The translations under genes and the position numbers were made by a program. The notes below the pieces were generated by a model. That model saw only the letters and a list, made by a program, of their open reading frames with translations. It ran no database searches and was not told where the DNA came from. This document shows positions 1 to 10,625 of a stretch of DNA of 64,000 nt, piece by piece. The DNA is from Triglochin maritima (Eukaryota; Streptophyta; Magnoliopsida; Alismatales; Juncaginaceae). The DNA is taken from the NCBI GenBank assembly GCA_963682175.1, contig OY821786.1, positions 36,759,501 to 36,823,500 of the forward strand. The letters are read 5' to 3'. Position 1 is the stretch's first letter. The number at the start of each line of letters is the position of its first letter.

Positions 1-3000
1 TCGGCTCTATTAACAGGTTGTTGACCATGCTTAAAGAAGTCCACAAACACTTGTCTCCAATCATCATCTCGTTCATCATTTACAATGCTGACTTCTTCTA
101 TTGCTTCGTCTTCACGTAGCGTCGCTATACTTGGAAGAAGACGACGATCTTTTATAACAACTTCCATTTCTCCTTGGGGTGGAAGGGTCAGACTAGTCGC
201 TAACTTTGCAAGGGCATCCGCATGAGAGTTATTGCTTCTTGGAACGTGTGATATCTTCAAACTATCGAACCTTCGAATCAGACGAAGTGCCACATCGTGA
301 TATTGTATCAGCTCTTCTTTTCGAACTTCATATACGCCGTTAACTTGTCGAACAACAAGTAGAGAATCACCATATGCTTCAAGAGTTTTGATGTTCATAT
401 CGAGGGCCATTTCTAATCCAACTATTATAGCTTCGTATTCGGCTTCATTGTTGGACTTCTCATCGACAAGTGCGCACGAAAAATGAATTATACTGCGTTG
501 TGGAGTGAAGAACACGATCCCTGCCCCAGCTCGAATCGTCGGACCATCAACGGTGATCTCAGTACGGCAAGCCCCATCAAAGTAGAGTTCCCAGCAAGCT
601 TCTTTGTTAGCTCTGACAGTCATTATTTCTTCATCCGGGAGATCTGTTGCCAATGGGGAATCGCTAGACAAAGGGTGAGCCGCAAGAAAGTCCGCTAAAG
701 CTTGTCCTTTCACTGCCTTCCTCGGAACATATTCAATGTCAAACTCCATCAACAGAAGGGTCCATTTGCCAACACGTCCAGCCAAGGTGGGTCGTGTCAT
801 GATATATTTTATGGGGTCCACGTTTGATATGAGATGGACTTTATGAGCTAACATATAATGACGCATTTTTTTAGCTGCAAAGACCAATGCTAAGCATATT
901 TTTTCGATTGCAGAATATTTAAATTCCGCCCCAACTAGCCTCCTACTCAAATAGTATAAAGCTTGCTCTTTATCATCATCAGTTTTTTGAGCAAGCAATG
1001 CTCCTAATGAGCAATCTTGGGCGGCGATATATAATATGAGTGGCCTGCCTACCTGCGGTGCCCTTAACACAGGAGGATTAAGGAGATACTTTTTTATATC
1101 TTCAAAAGCTTTTTGACATTTTTCATCCCATTCAAATGCTACACCTTTCTTCATGAGGCGAGAAAAAGGCTGGCATTTTCCAGACAAATTTACTATAAAG
1201 CGTCTTATATATGCCAAACGTCCTTGAAGTGATCTGAGTTGTTTCAAATTCTTTGGAGGAGGGAGTTCTTGAATTGCCTTGATTTTTGTTGGATCAACTT
1301 CGATGCCCCGGTGTTTAACCACAAAACCTAAGAATCTGCCACTTGTAACTCCAAAGGCACATTTCAATGGGTTCATTTTGAGGTTATACTTCCGAACTCT
1401 TTTAAATATCAGTTTAAGATCGGATAGATGTTCGATCTTCTTTTTAGATTTGACTACCAGATCATCTACATAACATTCAGCTTGTTTATGCAGCAAATCA
1501 CTGAATATTTGTGTCATGGCTCGTTGATATGTCGCACCAGCATTTCTCAACCCAAAAGGCATGACTTTATAACAGAAAACCCCCTTCGGTGTACGGAACG
1601 CTGTATGTACTTTGTCATCTTCGGCCATCATAATTTGATTATATCCAGAATATCCGTCCATGAAACTAAGGATTTCGTACCCAGTTGTAGCATCCACCAT
1701 CTGTTCAGTGATGGGTAAGGGGAAATCATCTTTCGGACAAGCTTTATTGAGATCACGAAAATCTACACAAACCCGAATCTGACCATTTTTCTTTCGCACT
1801 GGAACAATATTTGATAACCACTTGGTATACATCACGGGCTCGATGAACCCAACATTGATGAGCTTATCAATCTCTGCAATCACTAAATCACGAATATCCG
1901 GGTGCATCCTGCGAGGCCCCTGTTTTACTCCTGGATGTTTGGGATCGATGGATAAACGGTGCTCAGCGACATTTCGGTCTACACCTGGCATTTGTTTATA
2001 ATTCCAAGCGAAACAATCATGATTTTCTTTGAGAAGAGTTATGTATTCTTCCCTTTCTTTAAGACTAAGAGAAGCACTGATAAATGTTGGTTCCGGGTCA
2101 TCATTAGATCCCAAGTTTATTTCTAAAAGTTCATCAACCGTCGCTTGTCCCCCTTCTTCCATTTCTCGTGGAGCTGGGAGAATACCCTCAACATCAGACT
2201 GATCTTGAAGCAATATCTCTTCACCCTCTGATCCACTATTAGTCTGATTTTCATCGACCTGTGATTGTTGAGTACCGAAAGATCCTTCGACTTGCGCGAC
2301 ATCCTTTGACTCAATATCTGCAGAGCTTACCGTTATATGTAATGTTGTTTGCTTCTTTAAGTGGTTTGAGCAACCAAGACCCCTGCGATCTTTCCCTTGC
2401 CGCGTACTATCACGTCCCTTGTCATCTTTCGGACGCCATATTTGTTCATATTTTTGTTGTTCCTTCTTCTTATAGGGACGATTCTCTCTTCTATTTCTGA
2501 AAGCTGTCAAGACCTTCGGATTGATGGTGAAATCATCCAAATCAGCATCATCATCAATTTCATTTGTTTTGCCAAAGGGAGTATTTGACTCGACACGTTG
2601 TGGTTCGCCTTTATAGAAAGTTATCTTCCCACTATTTTTCTTTGACGGAACAATGAAAGTCTTCAAAGACTTTACTACGTCCACTTCTCGCTTTTCGAGT
2701 GTCTTTATAGTGCATGGTGGCAAGGTCATCACCGTATTAGAGTCTATTGTATATGTTGCCTTCACCTTCTTACTATCTGATTTGATAGTTGGACATGAAA
2801 TCTTAACCTGCTTTTTGGTGTTTAGAGACTGCCTCATTCCGTCTATTCGCTTGGGAGGTGTAACAACTTTGAATGCAGGTTCTTCATCGTCTTTACCGAG
2901 TTCTATTATTTCCGGGAGTATATTACTCCTCATATTGAACTTTTGTATGAGAGGGGGGGATTTGCCTTCTTTAGGTTCATCGAGAAAGTATCGAGCGTCA

Positions 3001-6000
3001 TGGAAATGTACTTCATGTGCTTCAAATGGTTGGCGCTCTCCAAAGAATCTGTGCTCCTTCCCATTGTGTATGTATTTGAAGCATTGGTGGACGGTAGAGG
3101 GAACAACAAAATTTTCATGAAGCCAAGGACGTCCCAACAATGCTTTATATGATGTCCCCACATTCAGCACATAGAACGTTGCATCGGTCTCAAATTCTCC
3201 AAAGACGAGTTTCAACACTACCATGCCAATGAGAGTTTGTGAATGTTGATCAAACCCGTGTATGACTATATCGGATGGGCTTAAATTTGTCCTTGCGATG
3301 GAAAGCTTTGCTAGTGTGGTCATCGGTATGAGGTTTACTGAAGAACCAGGATCAATGAGTATGCGCCCCACAGGATGACCTTCCATGGTTCCTTTGCAAT
3401 AAAGAGGGCGATTATGATCTATATGTTTCAGAAGCATATCTCCCTTACTGAAGGTGATTGGCGCGATTCCTTGCTTGAATACGGATTGGGTCTCGGCCAG
3501 ATGAGCTTCGTATATTGTTGATCTTTGCAAAGCTTGAATGAGAGCATCCTTCAATTCAGGTGCCAGTTGCAAAGCATCATATATACTAAGGAGAGCGGGG
3601 ATTTTCTTCAAATGAGCAATGACATCGTAATTGACTTTCGATTTGGTGTCATTAGGTTCATTGTTTGAAGATTGCTTCGTTCCTTCAACTGCCCCCTGAT
3701 CATTATTTTTGTTTCCTTCGGTTTCACTAACCAACTGCTTGGACGAATTAACTTCTTTACTTTTGGGTTGTTTTGGAGTAGATGACAGGATTTTACCCTT
3801 CCTTAGTTGGATGAAATTTATTCCTTCATCTTCATCACTGGGTTCATCGCTCCACGAAAACATTTCCTCGATTCCTGTAGGTGAACCAACACTGTTGACT
3901 GGAGATGAACCCACCATTCGACACTCGTGTACAATTGGTTCCGTCTTATCTTCGGGTTCTTCACCCGAGGGCTCGTCCCTTCTCTTTTCCAGCAATAGTT
4001 CCCCTGGCATATAATCTTTCAAAGTTATATTTTTCGGGGTACCCTGCTCGTACTCCTTCAACTTGTTAATTAGTTTTTGCAATCTTTCCAACGGGCTTAG
4101 CTCATTTGGTGTTTTCTTTGGTTCCACTGGCTTCTTTGCTTTACTTCTTTTCTGTAGGTATTTAAGGGCTCGACGAAGATGTTGTCTTGAATATTGCTTT
4201 TGTGGCAGCAGTGGCGGTGCTTGAGGCTGAGAAGATTTCTTTCGACGTGTCACAACTTGCCAACCTTCGTCGTTGTCACCTTTTGATGTTGCCCCACATG
4301 AGGTAGAAGCAAGACTAGTACAAACACACCCCTCCATTTCGTTAACAATATCTTCCATACTATCTTTTAGTTCCTGGATTACATGAATTGTTTTTTTGGT
4401 GTTGGTTGGTTCCTTGACAATAGGAGCCTTACCTTTCCTCGGATCCCGAACGATTTCCTTTACTGACGTTTGATTAGTGGGAGTTACTTCTTCTTGTTGA
4501 ACAGCCACCCAAGGCATGAATTTCATCATTTGACATATCAAATCTTCAATATGGCATGGTGGAAAAGTAACGTGAGTAGATTCAACAACATGAACAGTTT
4601 CTTTTTCACCAGGATGATGATGAGGTTGCGGTGGATCAATCCTAATTGAGTTATTGAGCTCAATTTCGCCCTTTTCTATCATATTCTGCATTATATCTTT
4701 AAAGACCCAGCAATCTTCGACTATGTGACCTAACATCCTATGGTACAAGCAATAATTTGGTTCACTTGATTTGTCAACATCTCTTGGCCGTTTTGGTTCC
4801 GGGAGGCGAAGTTTTCCCACTTCTATTGCGCGTTGAAAGAGCTTCTTTACTTTATCTCTTCGGAAAGAGTAAGGTTTGTTTCTTCTCTCTTCTACGGTGG
4901 TTCTGGGTCTTGGAGCTTGTTGAGGTGTTTCCTGCTTCCCTTCCATTCTCCTTCCTTGGGCGACTGTGTTGTGACTTTCCTTAACCTCCTTTCTCTTTTC
5001 ATCCTTTTTGACTTTGGAAGTCCCCGAAGATGAAGGAGTGGTAGGAAAAATGTTCGGATATTGCTGTAAGAATAATTCGACATCTCGAGCTTTAGTATTC
5101 AAACGCTCGAAAGTTCGTATATCTTCTCCGACCAATTTCCACCCAAGTTCAGGCCTAAAGTTGCTTTGACAAAGACGAACGGCTTCAGCCTGTTCAATTT
5201 CCTGTGAGCAATACATCGAAGTATTCCTCCATCGCAATATAAAATTGGTGGATGATTCTCCGATTCTTTGTTTAAGCATGCTCAATTCTGCGATTGAGAC
5301 TTTCCTAACGATAGTGAAAAACCGTTGAATAAACAGTGTTTGCATGGTACTCCAATTGGGGACAGAGTTTGGTTTTAACGTCCCATACCATTCAAAAGCC
5401 GGTCCACTCAATGAAAGAACGAACAACTTTAGCAAGTATGACTCGTCGTTTGCGAGGTCTCCACACTGAGCTGTAAAATGAGCTAGATGTTCTCGCGGTT
5501 CTCCCGTCCCATTATATTTTGTGAATTTTGGTTGCACATGCCCGACGGGTAATCTGGTCTCCAAATGCTTTATTGGATATGGAACTGTGTAAGGGTTTAG
5601 GAGATTTAACGGCCTCTGATCAGTGTTGCTCATCTCCGAGAATCGAGCGTTCACGGCTTGTTCAACCATGTCCCTTTGTCCGGCCACTTCTCGTTCTTTT
5701 TCCAAGTTCATTGACTCGATGGTTGCAGACAGTTGCAAGACCATTTGTTGAAGGTCTTCTATTTGTTTTTTGAAATGTTCTTCTCTTGAAGATTCTCCGG
5801 TGGTATACACAGTCTGAACTGGTACTTCTTCTTCACCACTAGCATAACCCTTCGATATTTGCTCATCCACAAAAGCTGGGGTGTCGTCCTGCCTTGAATT
5901 CCCAAATTCTTCTTCGGGTATTGGTTGCTTCTCTAGATTTCTCAACTTTTGCCTAGCCCTTTCTTTTCTCCTTGTGTCCACACCTGGTTGGGAGACTATG

Positions 6001-7298
6001 TCTTGGAGTTCTTCTATAGTGTTCGGCAGGTCATCATTTGTTTCTCTCCTCGTTTTTTTGTAGGGATTTTCAGTTATTTGTACCATATAACAACTGTGAG
6101 TAAGGGTATCACTACCAGCTGTAGACCCTGTACCCTCCAACTGATCATCGGATTTGGCCAATACTGTTAGAACTTGCCTTTTGGATAAATTAATCCGTTT
6201 GATTTCCGACTTACTTGACTTTTCTTTTTTTCGTATCTCAGGATTTGTTTCGATTTCGAGATTTCCGTCCCACTTCATTCTAACACTCCGGGTTTCAGAC
6301 CTCGTCTTCGGATGACGGGAAATGCGTTCGAATACGGACGGGTGCGATGTGCCGCTACCGATTCTATCCCAAACAGAAGTCCGGGCATATTTCTTTCTTC
6401 TTAACACAGGTCTTTCTTCATCTGTCCTCCTCAAAATATCATACCGATTGTTCGTCGATATACTCACAGAATAGTCAGGTTCCATTATTTCCATCTTGTC
6501 GCCTGTCAGACTGAAACGACTCCCATCGATTAAAACCGATTTCCCACTTCGGGAAACTTTCATCCTCTTAGGATACGGCCTAAAAGGATTTCTGTTAAGT
6601 GGGGAGGATGAGATAACTCTACACTCCATTGGGATGAGAGAACTGCTGAAAACAGGCGGAGATGTTAGGTTGACTCCCAATTTCTGCGCTCTCATTCTCA
6701 GTTTAATTGCACATACCAACACGCGAGCTGGAATTGTAAAGCAATCATTCATCGAAATGTTTTCGGTCATGCGTACTCCAGTAAGACGGTAGACGTCTCT
6801 ACTAGAGAGCATCACCATCTCATAATCATTAATTTTATTCAGGATGAGCGACATTTGTTTGTCGTTAAGTGCCTTCGGGTTTACTCCAACCTTTTTATGA
6901 ACCTTGAAATTTCCCAATAAAGACTTTTGGGGTCGTACATGACACTTAACTAGTTTGCTTGGTGAACCAGGCATGCAAGGACTCTTTGGTGACTGACTGG
7001 ACGATGATTTGGCTTCTTTCTCCTTTGGCTTGCGTGTCTTGTTCCTTTTCTTCTTCGAAATTTTGGCATGTGCTTCAGGAATTTCAGCAATTGCAAACTC
7101 AGGATACGTCCTTTCCAATCGTTCCTTTTCTGAAGCGACAACGATGTTGCCCACCGGACTAGGAGTTGAGGGCTTGATGGGTACTTCAATCTCATAACCC
7201 GTCACGAGGCCGTGTTCAAAAGAATACTTGAACAAGGCTGGCTCGAAGGAGCCAAAAGAGACGGGAGCCGTAAATATCACCTTCATGCTAGTTTCCAT
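1..7298 (-). CDS. Tat-type Ty3/gypsy Gag-Pro-RT-RNase H polyprotein, C-terminal part beyond window
   Basis: Read on the minus strand from ATG at 7298, the frame stays open for 2432 codons to the window edge; an upstream stop lies at 7332-7334. In order: about 500 N-terminal residues without a recognised domain; Gag core about 590-760; zinc-binding C-H-H-C motif starting at C850; retropepsin core IDPGSS with Asp1316; reverse transcriptase about 1760-1990 with YVDD at 1943-1946 (bases 1461-1472); its own RNase H with AAQDCSLGALLAQ near 2095; then a second RNase H with YFDGAC (D2241), NEAEYEA (E2287), GDS (D2311) and HADALA (D2361). Tandem RNase H domains are known from the Tat (Ogre/Retand) lineage. 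Integrase should lie left of base 1. I found no frameshift or nonsense codon, so the element looks young. I infer function only for the retroelement life cycle. Confidence 0.9.
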   Translation of the reverse strand, partial: METSMKVIFTAPVSFGSFEPALFKYSFEHGLVTGYEIEVPIKPSTPSPVGNIVVASEKERLERTYPEFAIAEIPEAHAKISKKKRNKTRKPKEKEAKSSSSQSPKSPCMPGSPSKLVKCHVRPQKSLLGNFKVHKKVGVNPKALNDKQMSLILNKINDYEMVMLSSRDVYRLTGVRMTENISMNDCFTIPARVLVCAIKLRMRAQKLGVNLTSPPVFSSSLIPMECRVISSSPLNRNPFRPYPKRMKVSRSGKSVLIDGSRFSLTGDKMEIMEPDYSVSISTNNRYDILRRTDEERPVLRRKKYARTSVWDRIGSGTSHPSVFERISRHPKTRSETRSVRMKWDGNLEIETNPEIRKKEKSSKSEIKRINLSKRQVLTVLAKSDDQLEGTGSTAGSDTLTHSCYMVQITENPYKKTRRETNDDLPNTIEELQDIVSQPGVDTRRKERARQKLRNLEKQPIPEEEFGNSRQDDTPAFVDEQISKGYASGEEEVPVQTVYTTGESSREEHFKKQIEDLQQMVLQLSATIESMNLEKEREVAGQRDMVEQAVNARFSEMSNTDQRPLNLLNPYTVPYPIKHLETRLPVGHVQPKFTKYNGTGEPREHLAHFTAQCGDLANDESYLLKLFVLSLSGPAFEWYGTLKPNSVPNWSTMQTLFIQRFFTIVRKVSIAELSMLKQRIGESSTNFILRWRNTSMYCSQEIEQAEAVRLCQSNFRPELGWKLVGEDIRTFERLNTKARDVELFLQQYPNIFPTTPSSSGTSKVKKDEKRKEVKESHNTVAQGRRMEGKQETPQQAPRPRTTVEERRNKPYSFRRDKVKKLFQRAIEVGKLRLPEPKRPRDVDKSSEPNYCLYHRMLGHIVEDCWVFKDIMQNMIEKGEIELNNSIRIDPPQPHHHPGEKETVHVVESTHVTFPPCHIEDLICQMMKFMPWVAVQQEEVTPTNQTSVKEIVRDPRKGKAPIVKEPTNTKKTIHVIQELKDSMEDIVNEMEGCVCTSLASTSCGATSKGDNDEGWQVVTRRKKSSQPQAPPLLPQKQYSRQHLRRALKYLQKRSKAKKPVEPKKTPNELSPLERLQKLINKLKEYEQGTPKNITLKDYMPGELLLEKRRDEPSGEEPEDKTEPIVHECRMVGSSPVNSVGSPTGIEEMFSWSDEPSDEDEGINFIQLRKGKILSSTPKQPKSKEVNSSKQLVSETEGNKNNDQGAVEGTKQSSNNEPNDTKSKVNYDVIAHLKKIPALLSIYDALQLAPELKDALIQALQRSTIYEAHLAETQSVFKQGIAPITFSKGDMLLKHIDHNRPLYCKGTMEGHPVGRILIDPGSSVNLIPMTTLAKLSIARTNLSPSDIVIHGFDQHSQTLIGMVVLKLVFGEFETDATFYVLNVGTSYKALLGRPWLHENFVVPSTVHQCFKYIHNGKEHRFFGERQPFEAHEVHFHDARYFLDEPKEGKSPPLIQKFNMRSNILPEIIELGKDDEEPAFKVVTPPKRIDGMRQSLNTKKQVKISCPTIKSDSKKVKATYTIDSNTVMTLPPCTIKTLEKREVDVVKSLKTFIVPSKKNSGKITFYKGEPQRVESNTPFGKTNEIDDDADLDDFTINPKVLTAFRNRRENRPYKKKEQQKYEQIWRPKDDKGRDSTRQGKDRRGLGCSNHLKKQTTLHITVSSADIESKDVAQVEGSFGTQQSQVDENQTNSGSEGEEILLQDQSDVEGILPAPREMEEGGQATVDELLEINLGSNDDPEPTFISASLSLKEREEYITLLKENHDCFAWNYKQMPGVDRNVAEHRLSIDPKHPGVKQGPRRMHPDIRDLVIAEIDKLINVGFIEPVMYTKWLSNIVPVRKKNGQIRVCVDFRDLNKACPKDDFPLPITEQMVDATTGYEILSFMDGYSGYNQIMMAEDDKVHTAFRTPKGVFCYKVMPFGLRNAGATYQRAMTQIFSDLLHKQAECYVDDLVVKSKKKIEHLSDLKLIFKRVRKYNLKMNPLKCAFGVTSGRFLGFVVKHRGIEVDPTKIKAIQELPPPKNLKQLRSLQGRLAYIRRFIVNLSGKCQPFSRLMKKGVAFEWDEKCQKAFEDIKKYLLNPPVLRAPQVGRPLILYIAAQDCSLGALLAQKTDDDKEQALYYLSRRLVGAEFKYSAIEKICLALVFAAKKMRHYMLAHKVHLISNVDPIKYIMTRPTLAGRVGKWTLLLMEFDIEYVPRKAVKGQALADFLAAHPLSSDSPLATDLPDEEIMTVRANKEACWELYFDGACRTEITVDGPTIRAGAGIVFFTPQRSIIHFSCALVDEKSNNEAEYEAIIVGLEMALDMNIKTLEAYGDSLLVVRQVNGVYEVRKEELIQYHDVALRLIRRFDSLKISHVPRSNNSHADALAKLATSLTLPPQGEMEVVIKDRRLLPSIATLREDEAIEEVSIVNDERDDDWRQVFVDFFKHGQQPVNRA

Positions 7299-7334
7299 CG
7301 CAAATTTTCGTTCCTGTACAATGTGAAGGTTTTA

Positions 7335-7860
7335 TGTTAGATTAATGACACGAGACATGACTACGAGGATGAGAGGTCCCACCGGGCGTGCCATTCTATT
7401 TAACGTGGGTTTTTTGTTCTTTTGTATTTTATATTATATTTTGGTGTTGCGAAGACCTCTCAAGAATTCATGGCGGAATTCCGCACCTTACAACTTCGTA
7501 TAGAAGAATGCCTCATCATGTCATACTCATGTCATTCATTTGTACAGGAAATTAAATAAATGTGAATAACTAGCCAGAAAGTAAATAAGTGCAATATTTT
7601 CTTTCATTTCATTAAATAGAAGGCATAAATATGAAATACAATAGTTGACATGTTTATGCATTGCACAAATGGAAGATGTATAAGCATCCGTTTGCGAACT
7701 ATAAACCAAAATTGTCGTTATATTTAACAATTTCAGATATATATTTTATTAATAGGATTTTTATATTTCGATACATTAGGGACGGGGATTTATCGACTCG
7801 TGCTTTGATTGATTCGATAATGATCTCCCTTTTGTTGTGATATATTGTCACGATATGATC
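7335..7860 (-). other. Non-coding leader of the Tat-type element
   Basis: No open frame of note. At 7375-7393 the plus strand reads ggtcccaccgggcgtgcca; its complement resembles a leader motif I remember from upstream of gag in many plant gypsy elements (recall, not checked). It supports assigning this stretch to the element rather than to host DNA. Confidence 0.45.
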
Positions 7861-8870
7861 AATTTAGCCTCGTAACCTAGGAGGGTTTTGTATATATATT
7901 TAGGTTCTTCAACTTTATGATGAATACACCGTGTTAGTTTATCAACGATAATTCTGATATTAGAATATCGTAAAAACGGTTAGTTTAGCCTCATAACCTA
8001 GGAGGTGTTGTATATGATTTGATTTAGAGAATTATTCATATGTCATAATGTTTTGGTCAATTTAGCCTCATAACCCGGAGGAGATTTATGTTTGATTTGT
8101 CAACGATAATTCTTATACTAGAATATCATACGAACGGTTAGTTTAACCTCATAGCCTAGGAGGTGATTTGTGTATATGTATCTTTGTTATATTACCGATG
8201 ATTCTTATGTATAAATATCATCAAATAGTTAGTTTAATCTCATAACTGGGAGAATATTTTTATATATATTGGACAGTTTAGCCTCGTGACCTGGAGGGAT
8301 TTATGTTTGATTTGTCAACGATAATTCTTATATTAGAATATCGTACAAACGGTTAGTTTAACCTCGTAACCTAGGAGGTGATTTGTGTATGTGGATTTAT
8401 TTGGATAATTATACTTTTGATATGGGTATTATGATGTTTTGGTTAGTTTAGCCTCATAACCTGGAGGGTTTTGTGTACGTATCATTTGACTTGTTTGGAC
8501 GATTATCCTTTTGATCGATGTTATAATGTTTTGGTTAGTTTAGCCTCGTAACCTGGAGGGTTTGTATATATATATATTTCTTTATATTGCCGATGATTCT
8601 CATATTTAAATATCATCAAATAGTTAGTTTAATCTCATAACCAAGAGAATATTTTATGTATATAATTTGTTAAGTGTGTTGGACAGTTTAGCCTCGTGAC
8701 CCGGAGGGATTTGTGCGTGCATCTTTGTTATATTGCCGATGATTCTTATGTATAAATATCATCAAATAGTTAGTTTAATCTCATAACTGGGAGAATATTT
8801 TATATACTCAATTTATTGACAGTCTTGGACAGTTTAGCCTCGTGACCCGGAGGGTTTGTATATATATTTT
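7860..8870. repeat. Tandem array, 13 copies of a GTTTAGCCTCGTAACC-type unit
   Basis: Variants of gtttagcctcgtaacctgg occur with their ttagcc/ttaacc/ttaatc core at about 7864, 7984, 8062, 8143, 8234, 8278, 8358, 8448, 8539, 8629, 8688, 8778 and 8833. Spacing clusters near 80-91 bp, with shorter steps of 44-59 bp. Between cores lies a recurrent imperfect hairpin of the type gataattcttatattagaatatc. The array sits in the leader/LTR side of the Tat-type element. Tat/Ogre elements are known to carry such arrays in untranslated regions. Confidence 0.85.
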
Positions 8871-8912
8871 GTTTTGTTTATTTGATTTGTTAAATGAAGA
8901 CTCCATCGCTAG

Positions 8913-9050
8913 TAAGGGAGAGGGAACCCAAGATCAAGCTTGGCGTGCATCCTCACTTACGACTAAGGTAGTCCGTATTTTAGTTTCTGACAACTCCAAC
9001 GATAAGAGAGAGGGAACCCAAGATCCAGCTTGGCGTGCATCCTCTCTTAC
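8913..9050. repeat. Two direct copies of a ~48-bp segment, 90 bp apart
   Basis: Copies at 8913-8960 and 9003-9050 share agagggaacccaagatc and agcttggcgtgcatcctc, each bounded by gtaag/cttac-type ends that could pair. The 90-bp period equals the commonest spacing in the adjacent array, suggesting the two arose together. Confidence 0.75.
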
Positions 9051-9059
9051 TATTAGAGT

Positions 9060-10310
9060 AGTCACTATTCATATTTTAATTTGTTTTCATATTTTAAGGT
9101 TGCTTGACATATGTTACAACTTTGAAGGCCTATTTTGCAATTTATCCACATTTAGGGAAGGATTTGTGATTTTGTCCATTCAGGTTGACAATTTGTATTT
9201 TAAGATTGATTTTGCAAATCAAATGGTATAACTTATATATTGTAGTAATTTATCCACATTTAGGTGTGAATTTGTAATTTTGTCCATTTATGAGAACTAA
9301 TTTGTAAATTCACCATTGTTTTATTGTGGTGTTGTCCTTTTCCTGTGGATTGTTTTACATGGAGACTTGCATTATAGTTGGATCTGGCTTGGACCAAATA
9401 TGCAAAAGGATCCCACTTGCATACTAAGATTCATGGCTCCATGCACGTATACGTATGTTAAGGAAATTACCGCTAGTTTCTTTTCCTATTTTCATTCTTC
9501 TCGTTGTGTTATTATATATATATATATATTATATTATCCTCTCAATAGTAATTATTGATCCTTATATCAAGTTCCAAAGAGGAATTCATTTGATGTCAGA
9601 TTCCGATCTGGATGTCTTCCAAGTCTGAAGGCTTCTTAGGACATAGAAGAATTCACCTTTTACAGGAAGTAAAACCCACATATGTTGTCAATATAATTGT
9701 ATTTTATTAACTTGATATTTATAAACGACATTGGTAGGATTATGCAATGTTCCAGAACGCATGATGGTGTTTGAATCTTGAGAAACCAAGATGTTGATTT
9801 CTAAATGGTGTTTCAATTTATGTCTGATAAGTTTCCAGACTTGATTCCAAATTAATTCATTAATTAAATAGTCTCGGTGTAATCGTTATTCCAAACACCA
9901 ATTAAAAAATAACATTTCACGTGTGTCTTTCCGTTATTCAAGTTTTCCATTAGTCGAGTGAACCAAATCCAATTGAATATAGGTTTCGACATTAATTTTT
10001 TTGTTTCCTCCCATTAATATTCATGTTTCTGGGAGTATACAAGTTTTGATTATGTAAACTTGCCTGGGTCAGTTACTTTGTTTAATTTTTACTGTTCATA
10101 TTGGGTTCATATGGAACCATAATATTGCGATAGTGACCTATCATATATGTTGATATAGGCCGATTTGATGTGGTTTTTGGTTATTATTATTGTTATTTTG
10201 TATCAAACTTAGACCCGTTGTATTTATTTGGTTCGAGTATTTGTCATTTTTCTGGCTAAATTTCGACAGCCTTCCGGCGTCCTTTTTATTTGCCAGGATA
10301 TAATCAATCA
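9060..10310. other. Non-coding AT-rich stretch, possibly LTR
   Basis: No gene recognised. Frames are short and lack family motifs. It may be LTR of the Tat-type element, but no TG/CA border with a matching target duplication was found. Confidence 0.35.
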
Positions 10311-10412
10311 ATCCGGGGACAATTCCTTAAAAGGAAGGTGGCCGGAATGATTATGTTTGGTAAAACGATTATCCGGGGACAATTCCTCAAAAGGAAGGTG
10401 GCCGGAATGATC
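10311..10412. repeat. Twin hairpin repeat, 60-bp period
   Basis: Two nearly identical copies (10311-10350, 10371-10410) begin atccggggacaattcc and end ggtggccggaatga. Each can fold: TCCGG pairs with CCGGA and TTCCTT with AAGGAA. The copies differ at one loop position (cttaa versus ctcaa). Confidence 0.75.
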
Positions 10413-10465
10413 GTTTATTATTATTATTATTATTTAAGATGAAGTAATCGTCGACGTTGCACTTG

Positions 10466-10625
10466 CCGGAGTTGCTACGGAGTTGTTGATGAAGCCGGAG
10501 TCGTCGAATTGTTGTCAACGTTATATGTTATCCGGAGTTGTCAAAGGTGTATGTCCGGAGTCGTCGAGTTGTCGTCGACGTTGTGTGTTGTCCGGAGTTT
10601 GTCGAAGTCTTCGCGGGCGATAACG
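10466..10625. repeat. Degenerate CCGGAGTYGTCG repeats
   Basis: Six or so imperfect copies of ccggagttgtcg / ccggagtcgtcg in about 150 bp, also with gtcgtcgacgttg. The open frames here are low-complexity translations of the repeat, not a gene. Confidence 0.55.

Larger units (their letters stand above)
1..9060 (-). mobile_element. Tat-type Ty3/gypsy LTR retrotransposon, partial
   Basis: Polyprotein at 1-7298 followed (in element orientation, preceded) by at least 1.7 kb of non-coding leader with a tandem array. The left end is cut by the window. I could not locate the primer-binding site, LTR border or target duplication on the right, so the right limit is only a minimum; LTR sequence may extend to about 10.7 kb. 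Confidence 0.65.

Noticed and set aside
1..7298. Degenerate retroelement made only of short ORF fragments
   Set aside because: Short frames here are shadows; the true minus-strand frame is continuous and is simply cut by the window edge.
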